From: an uncultured Clostridia bacterium
GTDB lineage: Bacteria > Bacillota > Clostridia > Lachnospirales > CAG-274
DNA: 53,939 nucleotides
Direction of reading: 5' to 3'
NCBI GenBank assembly: GCA_947630725.1
Contig: CANRIS010000017.1
Span: 1 to 53,939 of the forward strand
Part shown: one piece after another, positions 29,652 to 36,572 of the stretch
How positions within the stretch are numbered: the first letter of the stretch is position 1
Layout of the letters: each line of letters begins with the position of its first letter
Position numbers and translations under genes: made by a program
Notes under the pieces: generated by a model
Database searches by the model: none
Seen by the model: the letters and a program-made list of their open reading frames with translations, nothing else
Told to the model about the DNA's origin: nothing

Positions 29652-30503
29652 AATTCCGTCAAAATAACTGTTTATACTCTCGATAGGTGTAAGAGCGGTC
29701 TTCTCATTAGTCTCCATTGAGCCCAAAACAAGTGCGAACGGAAGAACAGTACCACCCATAGCCGACAATTAATAAGGTATCTAAAGCACTTGTAGCCCCA
29801 CTTTTTTAAGCCAATTCAACACAACATTAGACGATCCACCGTTAGCTTTTCATGATGAATTTTTCCAAGTATAAGGGTTAATAAGTTTAAAATTCTGATT
29901 AGCTGTTGACTTGTCACTCAGATAATCATTAACCTCATTCTTTGCAGCCGCAAACTGTCCTTTTTTCAATGTTTCAAGAATGTTCTTTCTTCTTTCCAAC
30001 TCATCATTAGATCTTGTAAGCTTTTCTATTTCCTCAGATTCCACTAATGTCAAATGTCCTTTAGCATTTAATTCATCCATACGAACATTAATGTTTTCGA
30101 GTTCCTGCTTTACGCTCTCCAATTCAGAAACCGTATTCTGATAGTCTCCAACAGCCTTGCTTGCCTGTTCTAACTTCTTTGCGCCGTCAAGAACAGGAGC
30201 ATACATTACATTAAATCCTGCTATAATAGCCCCTATAGATGTTATAACAGGGTGGGCTGCTACAAGGGAAGAAATTCCGTCTTTGAGGACTGAAAAAGTC
30301 TTGGACATTCCTGCACCTATGCCTTCGTCTGAAAAAGCATTAAGTATATCATATACCCCATTTGCGATAGGTTCTATGGTTTTATCCATATGTGTCCATT
30401 CATGTGTTATCCTATCCACATCAAAGTCTTTAAATATTGAACCGTTCACAACTCCAAAATAGTTTTTCGCTAATGAAATACCATTTATTAAGTTATTTAG
30501 TGT
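29652..30503 (-). pseudogene. Truncated, broken tape measure allele 3 (unused 3' exon)
   Basis: Starting at TTG|ACACTAAAT, the sequence encodes TLNNLINGISLAKNYFG and then about 190 residues that closely match allele 2 at 34075-32204. The frame hits stops near 29850 and 29795, then resumes out of phase as TALTPIESINSYFDGI, the counterpart of allele 2's TPLESINSYLNGI. All similarity ends at about 29652, where the cargo A promoter region begins. No ribosome binding site precedes the TTG. It is the remnant of another phage's tape measure 3' part, left upstream of an insertion unit. Confidence 0.75.
29951..30303 (-). repeat. Long direct repeat, copy 1 (within tape measure allele 3)
   Basis: About 350 bp nearly identical to 33523-33875, covering the coiled-coil part of the tape measure alleles (VGDYQNTVSELESVKQ to ILETL). 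This would allow homologous recombination that deletes or swaps one insertion unit. Confidence 0.8.
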
Positions 30504-30530
30504 CAAAAAATATAAAATCAGTGTAGAGAG
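30503..30530 (-). other. Putative 3' splice junction 2 (to broken allele 3)
   Basis: TCTCTCTAC box (30530-30523) is followed 16 nt later by TTG|ACACTAAAT at 30506. The box with its next two bases, TCTCTACAC, is perfectly complementary over 9 nt to GTGTAGAGA at 36665-36657. Confidence 0.45.
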
Positions 30531-30533
30531 ATG

Positions 30534-30562
30534 TTGATTTTATATCTAAAAAATGGTATCAT
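30534..30562 (+). promoter_or_regulatory. Promoter of zinc-ribbon gene 2
   Basis: TTGATT, 17-nt spacer, TATCAT, in the same place relative to the TCTCTAC box as in the other two units. Confidence 0.7.
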
Positions 30563-30591
30563 TGAACTATACAATATATGGAGGTGTTCAT

Positions 30592-30963
30592 ATGCATGAA
30601 AATAGCTTTTGCCCAAGATGTAATGAAAATACAGATAACAAATTTATGCTTGATATTATCGTTTGCTCAAAGTGTTTTTATGTAAAACGTGAAGAAATGG
30701 ACAAAATGTCTGAAAAAGAAAAGGCAGATTTAATAGAACAAGAAAAGAAAAAAGACGAGTTACGCGACCAACAACGTCAAGCCCAAATTGAAGCCACCAT
30801 AGCAGCCAATAAAGCAGCCAACATAGCTTGCTGTCCTAAATGCGGCTCAACGTCAATAGCCACCATAAATAAGGGTTACGGCCTTGTAAGGGGTTTTTTA
30901 GGTTCGGGTAAGCCTATGAATGTATGTCAGATGTGCGGGCATAAATGGAAACCGGGAACATAA
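30592..30963 (+). CDS. Zinc-ribbon protein, copy 2
   Basis: 123 residues from ATG 30592 with ATGGAGGTGTTCAT upstream; a farther ATG at 30553 would overlap the promoter. An N-terminal ribbon (CPRCNE...CSKCF) and a C-terminal ribbon (CCPKCGST...[12 protein letters not shown]) flank a charged helix ([36 protein letters not shown]). The last 38 residues are almost identical to copy 3. It is convergent with the ART-like cargo, with the conserved hairpin between them. It lies antisense to the proposed intron. Confidence 0.85.
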   Translation: MHENSFCPRCNENTDNKFMLDIIVCSKCFYVKREEMDKMSEKEKADLIEQEKKKDELRDQQRQAQIEATIAANKAANIACCPKCGSTSIATINKGYGLVRGFLGSGKPMNVCQMCGHKWKPGT

Positions 30964-31040
30964 GTAGTTAATGAATAGGTACATACAGGTAAAGCCTACA
31001 TAGAGAAAATAGGCTCACCCCTTTTGAGTTCCATATTTTT

Positions 31041-31105
31041 ACAAATATAAAACTCCCTTACCTTTCTATTTTATTTGTAGAGAGGTAAGGGAGTTCGGTA
31101 TTTGT
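31041..31105. repeat. Conserved inverted repeat / bidirectional terminator, copy 2
   Basis: The same 65-bp structure as at 28289-28353, with one loop-proximal change (TTTCTA for TTTCTG). The nearly complete conservation contrasts with the unrelated cargo genes next to it. Confidence 0.8.
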
Positions 31106-31120
31106 GTAAGTTTTGTTACA

Positions 31121-31744
31121 TTAAACTCTATCATATTCTTTATTGTGTTCTAATGGTCGAAAATATCCTTTTATACAATTGGGATTTGTTACACATATTT
31201 GAATATGTGTTTTATTCATAATACCAGAGTTTTCATATACAGGTGAACCTTCAACAAAAACTCCTCTTACACTGTCATAGCTTTTTAAACCCATATTCTT
31301 ATTATAATCGTGTATTTGTTGTATAACAGCACAATCTAAGTTACGTATTAGCAAATCATTGTTATTGTTGATATTTTTGTTTATTGGCATAGCCATATCT
31401 GTAGCTTCACAGTTAATTTTAAGCAAATCATATCCCAGTTGTAAAATCACATTACTTTTGTAATCGGATAAATTCAGGCAATATCCCAAACTAATTACTG
31501 CTCCAATTACAGCAGGAATTTTAGGAGTACTATTAGGGTTTCTTTTGTTATATCTATTACAATAATCCTCTGCCCATTGTTTAGCTCTTTCATAACTGTT
31601 TTCCCAGAAATAGATACCATTTCCAAGCCAGTCATAAAGATTTTTGCTTGGTTTTAATGATTTATGATAATAGAGTACCTTTTTGTACGTTTCTATATCA
31701 CAGCCGTGAAACCCCAATGTTAAATTTGGCAATTTGCTATACAT
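31121..31744 (-). CDS. ADP-ribosyltransferase-fold toxin candidate (cargo B)
   Basis: 207 residues. The N-terminus LTLGFHGCDIETYKKVL and then YDWLGNGIYFWENSYERAKQWAEDY follow the pattern of ART-fold toxins: HG motif, then G-x-GIYFW with the aromatic NAD-stacking residue, then a helix with Arg/Trp. The end SVRGVFVEGSPVYENSG...HIQICVTNPNCIKGYF supplies later strands; the classical catalytic Glu is not certain. The stop is 16 bp from the conserved hairpin. A small gene ends 2 bp upstream, as in a toxin-antitoxin pair. Target unknown. The fold call rests on motif memory only. Confidence 0.6.
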   Translation of the reverse strand: MYSKLPNLTLGFHGCDIETYKKVLYYHKSLKPSKNLYDWLGNGIYFWENSYERAKQWAEDYCNRYNKRNPNSTPKIPAVIGAVISLGYCLNLSDYKSNVILQLGYDLLKINCEATDMAMPINKNINNNNDLLIRNLDCAVIQQIHDYNKNMGLKSYDSVRGVFVEGSPVYENSGIMNKTHIQICVTNPNCIKGYFRPLEHNKEYDRV

Positions 31745-31746
31745 TT

Positions 31747-32040
31747 TTACTCATTGTCTCCCTTGTAGTTTATATCACTATAGCGATATTGCTCTGTAAA
31801 ATTTCCGTTTTCATCAATGATTCCTGACTCTACCAAACTTCTTTTTGAATGCTTACGCAACTTATCCTTTGGCATTGACGATAACTGTTTTACATATGCT
31901 TGCATTCCCTTGATGTATTCAGTTGTGCTATATTCTACATCTTCTACTGCTGGCATACTTACCGTTGTCATATTATCACCTTCCTTACTATTTATTTTAC
32001 AGTCTACTTTCTTAAATCCAAATTTGTCATTGTCTTTCAT
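31747..32040 (-). CDS. Small antitoxin-like partner of the ART-like protein
   Basis: 97 residues from ATG 32040 (TTTGGAGTGATATTT upstream). An internal ATG (MTTVSMPAVEDVEYSTTEYI) has an even better GGAAGGTGATAAT site and would give about 75 residues, so two forms are possible. The part YIKGMQAYVKQLSSMPKDKLRKHSKRSLVESGIIDENGNF is a helix pair followed by the SGIIDENGNF turn often seen in small antitoxins. It is followed 2 bp later by the toxin candidate. The 32041-32203 interval upstream holds a weak promoter and no other feature seen. Confidence 0.6.
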   Translation of the reverse strand: MKDNDKFGFKKVDCKINSKEGDNMTTVSMPAVEDVEYSTTEYIKGMQAYVKQLSSMPKDKLRKHSKRSLVESGIIDENGNFTEQYRYSDINYKGDNE

Positions 32041-32203
32041 AAATATCACTCCAAACTTAAATTTGTAAGTAATATATCATAAAATAATTAAGATTTTTGT
32101 AGAACGCTGTAATACTACACATTATATTTCTTCTATTCCTAATGTTATTTTACAATATAAAGTAAAAATTTGCAATACCTATGCAGAATATTTTTTGTAA
32201 GAG

Positions 32204-34075
32204 TTAAATTTTCAGTACTCTCTTTATGTCATAGCCAAACTCGTCAAGCTTCTGCATAGCCATAACAAATGTTTCGGTAGACATACCCATTTCTTTAGCC
32301 GCTTCAGAAGTATTCTTAAAAGTAGTCTCCAACTTGCCTGTCTGAGCGTTATACTCAGCAAGCCCCTTAGCGTCAAGGTCTTTCTTAAAGGATTCAAGTC
32401 CCTTATAGTCCTCTGTGAAATACTTGGCAATATTACCCACATACTTTTCATACTCGCTTACAGTAGCAACATCATTCGGAGAAATTAACTTGGCGAATGA
32501 CAGAAAATCATCAGTACCAACAAGACCGCCCTCATAAAGCTTCTTAACAGATTCAAGAGAAGAAACAATTGTATCATAATTCTTCCCCGAATTGTCGCTT
32601 TCTTTAGCCTGTGTAAATTCATCAAGCTTGGGTGTGGCTTTGATGTCAACAGTTGCCTCAACTTTTAACTTATCCTCAATCTGATTTTTCCAAGTCTGTA
32701 TATCCCATTCCGAGGTGTCAATTCCCGAAGCCTTGATTGTCATATAAGCGGTAAGCTCATCTTCGGAAAGTCCGTCAACAAACTCCTTACCCTGCTCATT
32801 AAATGAAGCAAGCGTGTCCTTAAACTGTTTCCTGATATTCTCAAAGTTATAAGCTTCAGGGTCAGCTATCGCTTTAAAATATTGTACAAGTTCATCGGTT
32901 GAAATATCCTTAGCAGAAATGTCCGAGAAAAATTTACCAATGTCACCGCTTGCATTGTTAAGTGTTTCGGCTGTCAGTTTTCCCTGTTTAGCCAGATCAA
33001 CAAGCCTGTTTCTTAAACCCTCATAATCAGTCTTAGCTAATAAGCCTTCAATTTTAGATTCTTTCGATTTGCCGGAGTTGCCTGTTATAATTTCAAAACG
33101 GTCAACCAAATCCATAAGATTTTTGTAAGTGGTGGAATCAAAATAATCTTCGTTAAAACTGTCGCTGAGAGTAGATATACTATCCAAATCGGTACTTACA
33201 ACAGAAATATAATCATCAATAACACTTTGCCATTTTTTAATTTCTTTATTGATATTTTCTATTGTTTTTGTATTTTTGGTATTTTCAGTCTGTTTTTCAA
33301 GGTCAGTTATTTTGTTTTGAAGATATTCTATACCATTGAGATAGCTGTTTATACTTTCAAGAGGGGTAAGAATTGAACCTTTATCTGTTGTCAATGGGTC
33401 ATAATTTGCCAACATGCTGTCATTGCCGCCCCAACTTAAAGGATTATACCAATGCCATTCAGCATTTCCTCTGATAAGATGGCTGTCATTTAGATAATCG
33501 TCAATTGCCTTCTTTGAAGATTCAAACTGTCCTTTTTCCAATGTTTCAAGAATGTTCTTTCTTCTTTCCAACTCATCATTAGATCTTGTAAGCTTTTCTA
33601 TTTCCTCAGATTCCACTAAGGTCAGATGTCCTTTAGCATTTAATTCATCCATACGAACATTAATGTTTTCGAGTTCCTGCTTTACGCTCTCTAATTCAGA
33701 AACCGTATTCTGATAGTCTCCAACAGCCTTGCTTGCCTGTTCTAACTTCTTTGCGCCGTCAAGAATAGGAGCATACATTACATTAAATCCTGCTATAATA
33801 GCCCCTATAGATGTAAGCACAGGGTGAGCCGCTACAAGGGAAGAAACTCCGTCTTTGAGGACTGAGAAGGTTTTGGATATACCTTTACCGAAGTTACCGT
33901 CAAAAGCCTTGCGAATTTCAATAAAACTTCTTGCTACACCTTTCATTGGGGCATCTGCATTTTTCCATTGTTCAGTAATGGCCTTTATATTATCAACACC
34001 AGTAATAGTCCTACTTATAGTTGCTCCATAAAAACTATTTCCTAATTTTATTCCATTAAACAAATTATTAAGTGT
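32204..34075 (-). pseudogene. Truncated tape measure allele 2 (alternative 3' exon)
   Basis: An open frame of 623 codons starting at TTG|ACACTTAAT with no ribosome binding site. It encodes TLNNLFNGIKLGNSFYG, a hydrophobic segment (LVAAHPVLTSIGAIIAGFNVMYAP), long coiled coils and [20 protein letters not shown]. The last part aligns with [20 protein letters not shown] of the intact allele, up to MAMQKLDEFGYDI versus [13 protein letters not shown]. There it breaks off and ends RVLKI-stop, about one quarter of the way through the normal C-terminal part. If spliced to the N-terminal part it would give a short tape measure of about 1,310 residues. It could also be a decayed leftover. Confidence 0.7.
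33523..33875 (-). repeat. Long direct repeat, copy 2 (within tape measure allele 2)
   Basis: Partner of 29951-30303, spaced 3.57 kb, in the same orientation. Differences are mostly single bases. Confidence 0.8.
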
Positions 34076-34096
34076 CAAATAAACAATTGTAGAGAG
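34075..34096 (-). other. Putative 3' splice junction 1 (to allele 2)
   Basis: TCTCTCTAC box (34096-34089 plus one base) followed by ...TTTAT and TTG|ACACTTAAT at 34078. TCTCTACA pairs over 8 nt with TGTAGAGA in the structured RNA near 36660. Using this site would remove 3,052 nt (37127-34076). Confidence 0.45.
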
Positions 34097-34099
34097 ATA

Positions 34100-34128
34100 T
34101 TGTTTTTTCTTGCTTAATATGATATAAT
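34100..34128 (+). promoter_or_regulatory. Promoter of zinc-ribbon gene 3
   Basis: TTGTTT, 17-nt spacer, TATAAT, ending 30 nt before ATG 34158. Confidence 0.75.
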
Positions 34129-34157
34129 CATAAAAATAGTAATATGGAGGTGTCTAT

Positions 34158-34529
34158 ATGCACGAACAAAGTTACTGTCCTAAGTGCAACAAAATAACTC
34201 AAAATGAAATTGTTCTTGATGCAATTATATGTTCAGAATGTTATACTATAAAATTTCAGGAAATGGATAAAATGTCTGAATCGGAAAAGGAACGTTTAAT
34301 ACTGCAAGAAGATAAAAAGGAGGCTGTAAGACAACAACAACGTCAAGCCCAACTTGCCGCCACCATAGCAGCCAATAAAGCAGCCAACATAGCTTGTTGT
34401 CCCAAGTGCGGGTCGACATCTGTCGCTACGGTGAACAAAGGCTATGGTCTTGTAAGAGGTTTTCTCGGAAGCGGAAAACCAATGAACGTCTGCCAGATGT
34501 GTGGACACAAATGGAAACCGGGGATGTAA
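34158..34529 (+). CDS. Zinc-ribbon protein, copy 3
   Basis: 123 residues, with ATGGAGGTGTCTAT upstream. It has the same two-ribbon layout as copy 2: CPKCNK...CSECY, a charged linker helix ([38 protein letters not shown]), and CCPKCGST...[12 protein letters not shown]. The DNA differs at many third positions in the C-terminal ribbon although the protein is nearly identical. This indicates purifying selection and separate histories rather than a very recent duplication. Role unknown; its constant place at the 3' end of each insertion unit suggests a role for the unit itself. Confidence 0.85.
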   Translation: MHEQSYCPKCNKITQNEIVLDAIICSECYTIKFQEMDKMSESEKERLILQEDKKEAVRQQQRQAQLAATIAANKAANIACCPKCGSTSVATVNKGYGLVRGFLGSGKPMNVCQMCGHKWKPGM

Positions 34530-34596
34530 AGTATTAGGTAAGTAATAGATACATACAGAGTATGTGAGCTAAAGCCTTTTGAGTTTTATACCCACA

Positions 34597-34657
34597 ACAA
34601 ATATAAAACCCCCTTACCTTTCTGTTTTGCAGAGAAGTAAGGGGATTCGGTATTTGT
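34597..34657. repeat. Conserved inverted repeat / bidirectional terminator, copy 3
   Basis: A 61-bp variant of the other two copies, with paired changes in the stem (AACCCCCTTAC facing GTAAGGGGATT). The outer arms ACAAATA/TATTTGT are kept. Confidence 0.75.
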
Positions 34658-34683
34658 GTACTAAATTAACAAACTTTAAATTT

Positions 34684-35262
34684 TTATACATCAAAAGGGT
34701 GCAATTTATTGCTTATATCCTCGCCAATCTGTTCATATATTTGTCCAGCTAAAAAAGCAGTAACTATCATTTCTAAACTTTGTGCATCGTATTTTCGATA
34801 AACTAAGTAATACAACATTAAACTTGCAAAATTTTGTAATCCTTTATTTTTTCTAAGTAAAATATGACTTTTTCTTTCTCTAACGCTCAAATAATTAAGT
34901 ATATATTGTAATACAAATCTTTCATTTATTGTTTGTATTTCTTTGCAATTAAAATCTTCTTTTATTATCTGTAAAGGTTTTCTATGTAACAACCAATATG
35001 AAGTATATGCAATTACTTTTTCACTATTAACATTTTTTATGTCTTTGTGAAATTCCATTAATCTCTTTATATCATTAAAATAATCTATTATAACATTGCC
35101 AAGTAAAACTTTATCGACTCTTATAAGATCAGATAATTTATTTATGCTAATAAACTCAATCAACTCATCATAAATTGTATTATAATATCTTTCAACTTTT
35201 TCTTCTCCAAAATAAGATAATATATCGTCACACAAACAATAATTAAAGGATAGATTTTTCAT
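34684..35262 (-). CDS. Cargo C protein 3, soluble helical
   Basis: 192 residues, mostly alpha-helical and without membrane segments (for example YYNTIYDELIEFISINKLSDLIRVDK and SYWLLHRKPLQIIKEDFNCKEIQTINERFVLQYILNYL). Its start overlaps the end of the 115-residue gene by 20 bp, so the two are translationally coupled. It is the last gene of the three-gene cargo preceded by the L10-leader-like RNA and ends 27 bp before the conserved hairpin. No family recognised. It could be the soluble effector of a membrane complex made with the two upstream proteins. Confidence 0.65.
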   Translation of the reverse strand: MKNLSFNYCLCDDILSYFGEEKVERYYNTIYDELIEFISINKLSDLIRVDKVLLGNVIIDYFNDIKRLMEFHKDIKNVNSEKVIAYTSYWLLHRKPLQIIKEDFNCKEIQTINERFVLQYILNYLSVRERKSHILLRKNKGLQNFASLMLYYLVYRKYDAQSLEMIVTAFLAGQIYEQIGEDISNKLHPFDV

Positions 35263-35590
35263 ATAAATCCCCCACTTCTTTCAAAGCATTTGCGACATCT
35301 AAATTAGAATATCTCACAAAATTACTATACTGTTTAAGATCTGGGAAATCACCACCATGATTTCCAGATTTTAGGCACATAAACTCATTGTTCAAAATTA
35401 ATTCAACGAAATATTTTCCTGCATTATCATTATTTAAAAAATTATCAATTATTTCTTGTATATCTTGTTTTGTCTTACTGGCAATAGTTTTACGTTTTTT
35501 AAACAAATAACTATGTATTATTGGGATAAGGGTATAAAATACAGCAAAGATTGATGAAAAACAAACTAATAAAATAAAAAATACAAACAT
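35243..35590 (-). CDS. Cargo C protein 2, single-span membrane protein
   Basis: 115 residues. One N-terminal membrane segment (FVFFILLVCFSSIFAVFYTLIPII) is followed by a basic stretch (LFKKRKTIASKTKQD) and a cytoplasmic domain with IIDNFLNNDNAGKYFVELILNNEF. It begins 6 bp after the stop of the 155-residue membrane protein and overlaps the next gene. The compact operon implies the three proteins work together. No family recognised. Confidence 0.65.
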   Translation of the reverse strand: MFVFFILLVCFSSIFAVFYTLIPIIHSYLFKKRKTIASKTKQDIQEIIDNFLNNDNAGKYFVELILNNEFMCLKSGNHGGDFPDLKQYSNFVRYSNLDVANALKEVGDLYEKSIL

Positions 35591-35596
35591 ATCAAT

Positions 35597-36064
35597 TTAC
35601 TCCTTATTTATAAATGAGATAGTTCCTAAACTAAATGTCACAGCTAAAAACACAAGATTAAGTATGCACATATGATATGGATTACGTCCATTTTCAGGAA
35701 GTGTACAATAATTAACAAGGCAAATAAATGTGTTAAAAATTACAATTATTGACCTAACAAAAATCTTATCATTTGCCCTCAATAGCTCAAATAATGCTGC
35801 AAGAGACATTGATACACATATATATAAAATTTCCTTATTATTAAAAATCTTGTTAATATCTAATACAAAATTACTCGAATTAACATAATCTCTAAGCAAA
35901 GGTGTACTAAAAGGAATAAAAGAAAATATAAAAGTAGCAATCCATAAAATATAATCTTTTAAATTAAAGCAATGATTTGAATTATTATGAATCGCACTCT
36001 TATTTGTAGATGAAAATTGAACATTTATATTCATTGTTGATGGATTATTTCCAGTAAAAATCAT
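35597..36064 (-). CDS. Cargo C protein 1, four-span membrane protein
   Basis: 155 residues, ATG 36064 with AAAGGAGGAAAT upstream. Four predicted membrane segments lie at about 38-57, 77-95, 103-121 and 131-151, after an Asn/Ser-rich N-terminus (NPSTMNINVQFSSTNKSAIHNNSNH). The size and topology resemble the small multi-span subunits of membrane-acting defence or superinfection-exclusion systems, but no named family was recognised. It heads an operon of three overlapping or nearly abutting genes. It can be read from a promoter at 36132-36105, and possibly by read-through from the leader RNA promoter at 36387-36359. Confidence 0.65.
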   Translation of the reverse strand: MIFTGNNPSTMNINVQFSSTNKSAIHNNSNHCFNLKDYILWIATFIFSFIPFSTPLLRDYVNSSNFVLDINKIFNNKEILYICVSMSLAALFELLRANDKIFVRSIIVIFNTFICLVNYCTLPENGRNPYHMCILNLVFLAVTFSLGTISFINKE

Positions 36065-36104
36065 ATTTCCTCCTTTATTGATAAATGCAATTACAATTTA
36101 ACAT

Positions 36105-36132
36105 ATTATAACACATTTTTTCATAAAGTCAA
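36105..36132 (-). promoter_or_regulatory. Proximal promoter of cargo C
   Basis: TTGACT, 16-nt spacer, TATAAT on the minus strand, about 40 nt before ATG 36064. It lies downstream of the leader terminator, so basal transcription may bypass the leader. Confidence 0.6.
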
Positions 36133-36240
36133 TATAATTTTTAAAAAAAATAATATTTCATTTTCATCAACTAATATTATATAATGTGCAAGTATAATTA
36201 ACACATTATACTTATTTATATTGCAGCATTAATAAGATAA

Positions 36241-36340
36241 ATAAAAATAACCCAACCCCTATAGAGATTAGGCCATTTTGAACCTTACCTCGGTAGGAAT
36301 TTACAGCATAAAACCACCTACTGTCTACGGTAAATTTATA
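36241..36340 (-). ncRNA. Ribosomal protein L10 leader-like RNA with terminator
   Basis: On the minus strand UUACC-GUAGACA-GUAGG (36333-36317) pairs with CCUAC-CGA-GGUAA (36297-36285): UUACC/GGUAA and GUAGG/CCUAC stems enclose an asymmetric GUAGACA/CGA internal loop. This matches the conserved binding core of Firmicutes L10 leaders, which normally precede rplJ-rplL and end in an L10-controlled terminator. Here a 9-bp hairpin (CCUAAUCUC/GGGGUUGGG, 36272-36251) and UUAUUUUUAUUU follow, giving a factor-independent terminator. No ribosomal protein gene follows. The downstream genes are a phage-borne membrane operon. Identification is from memory of the motif. Confidence 0.75.
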
Positions 36341-36358
36341 TATTGCACATCCACATTT

Positions 36359-36387
36359 ATTGTAGCAGAATTATTTGCATATGTCAA
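36359..36387 (-). promoter_or_regulatory. Promoter of the L10-leader-like RNA
   Basis: TTGACA, exactly 17 nt, TACAAT on the minus strand, about 20 nt before the leader core. From 36388 to 36572 only AT-rich sequence and a small GATGA/TCATC hairpin are seen. Confidence 0.8.
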
Positions 36388-36572
36388 TGGCTAATAAAAA
36401 AAAATTACAGTAAAAATACAGATATTTTGATGATTTTTGTCATCACAATAAATATACTATATTATTGCATTATACGAACCACAAGTATAAATATACTGTA
36501 GTTTTTCATTAACCCCAAACCTAAAAATGTTTAAATATATCCATAACCGCTATATAGTCAATTTTATTTTTG

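Noticed and set aside
29586-29768. An independent 60-residue gene upstream of cargo A
   Set aside because: It is the out-of-phase remainder of tape measure allele 3 (TPIESINSYFDGI) running into promoter DNA.
28320-31085. TCTCTAC boxes inside the conserved hairpins taken as further splice boxes
   Set aside because: They are part of paired terminator stems (CTTTCTG facing TAGAGAG) and are not followed by a TTG|ACAC junction.
21198-34078. Three separate tape measure genes starting at TTG
   Set aside because: None of the three TTG codons has a ribosome binding site, all sit in the same junction context, and two of the frames are truncated relative to the third.
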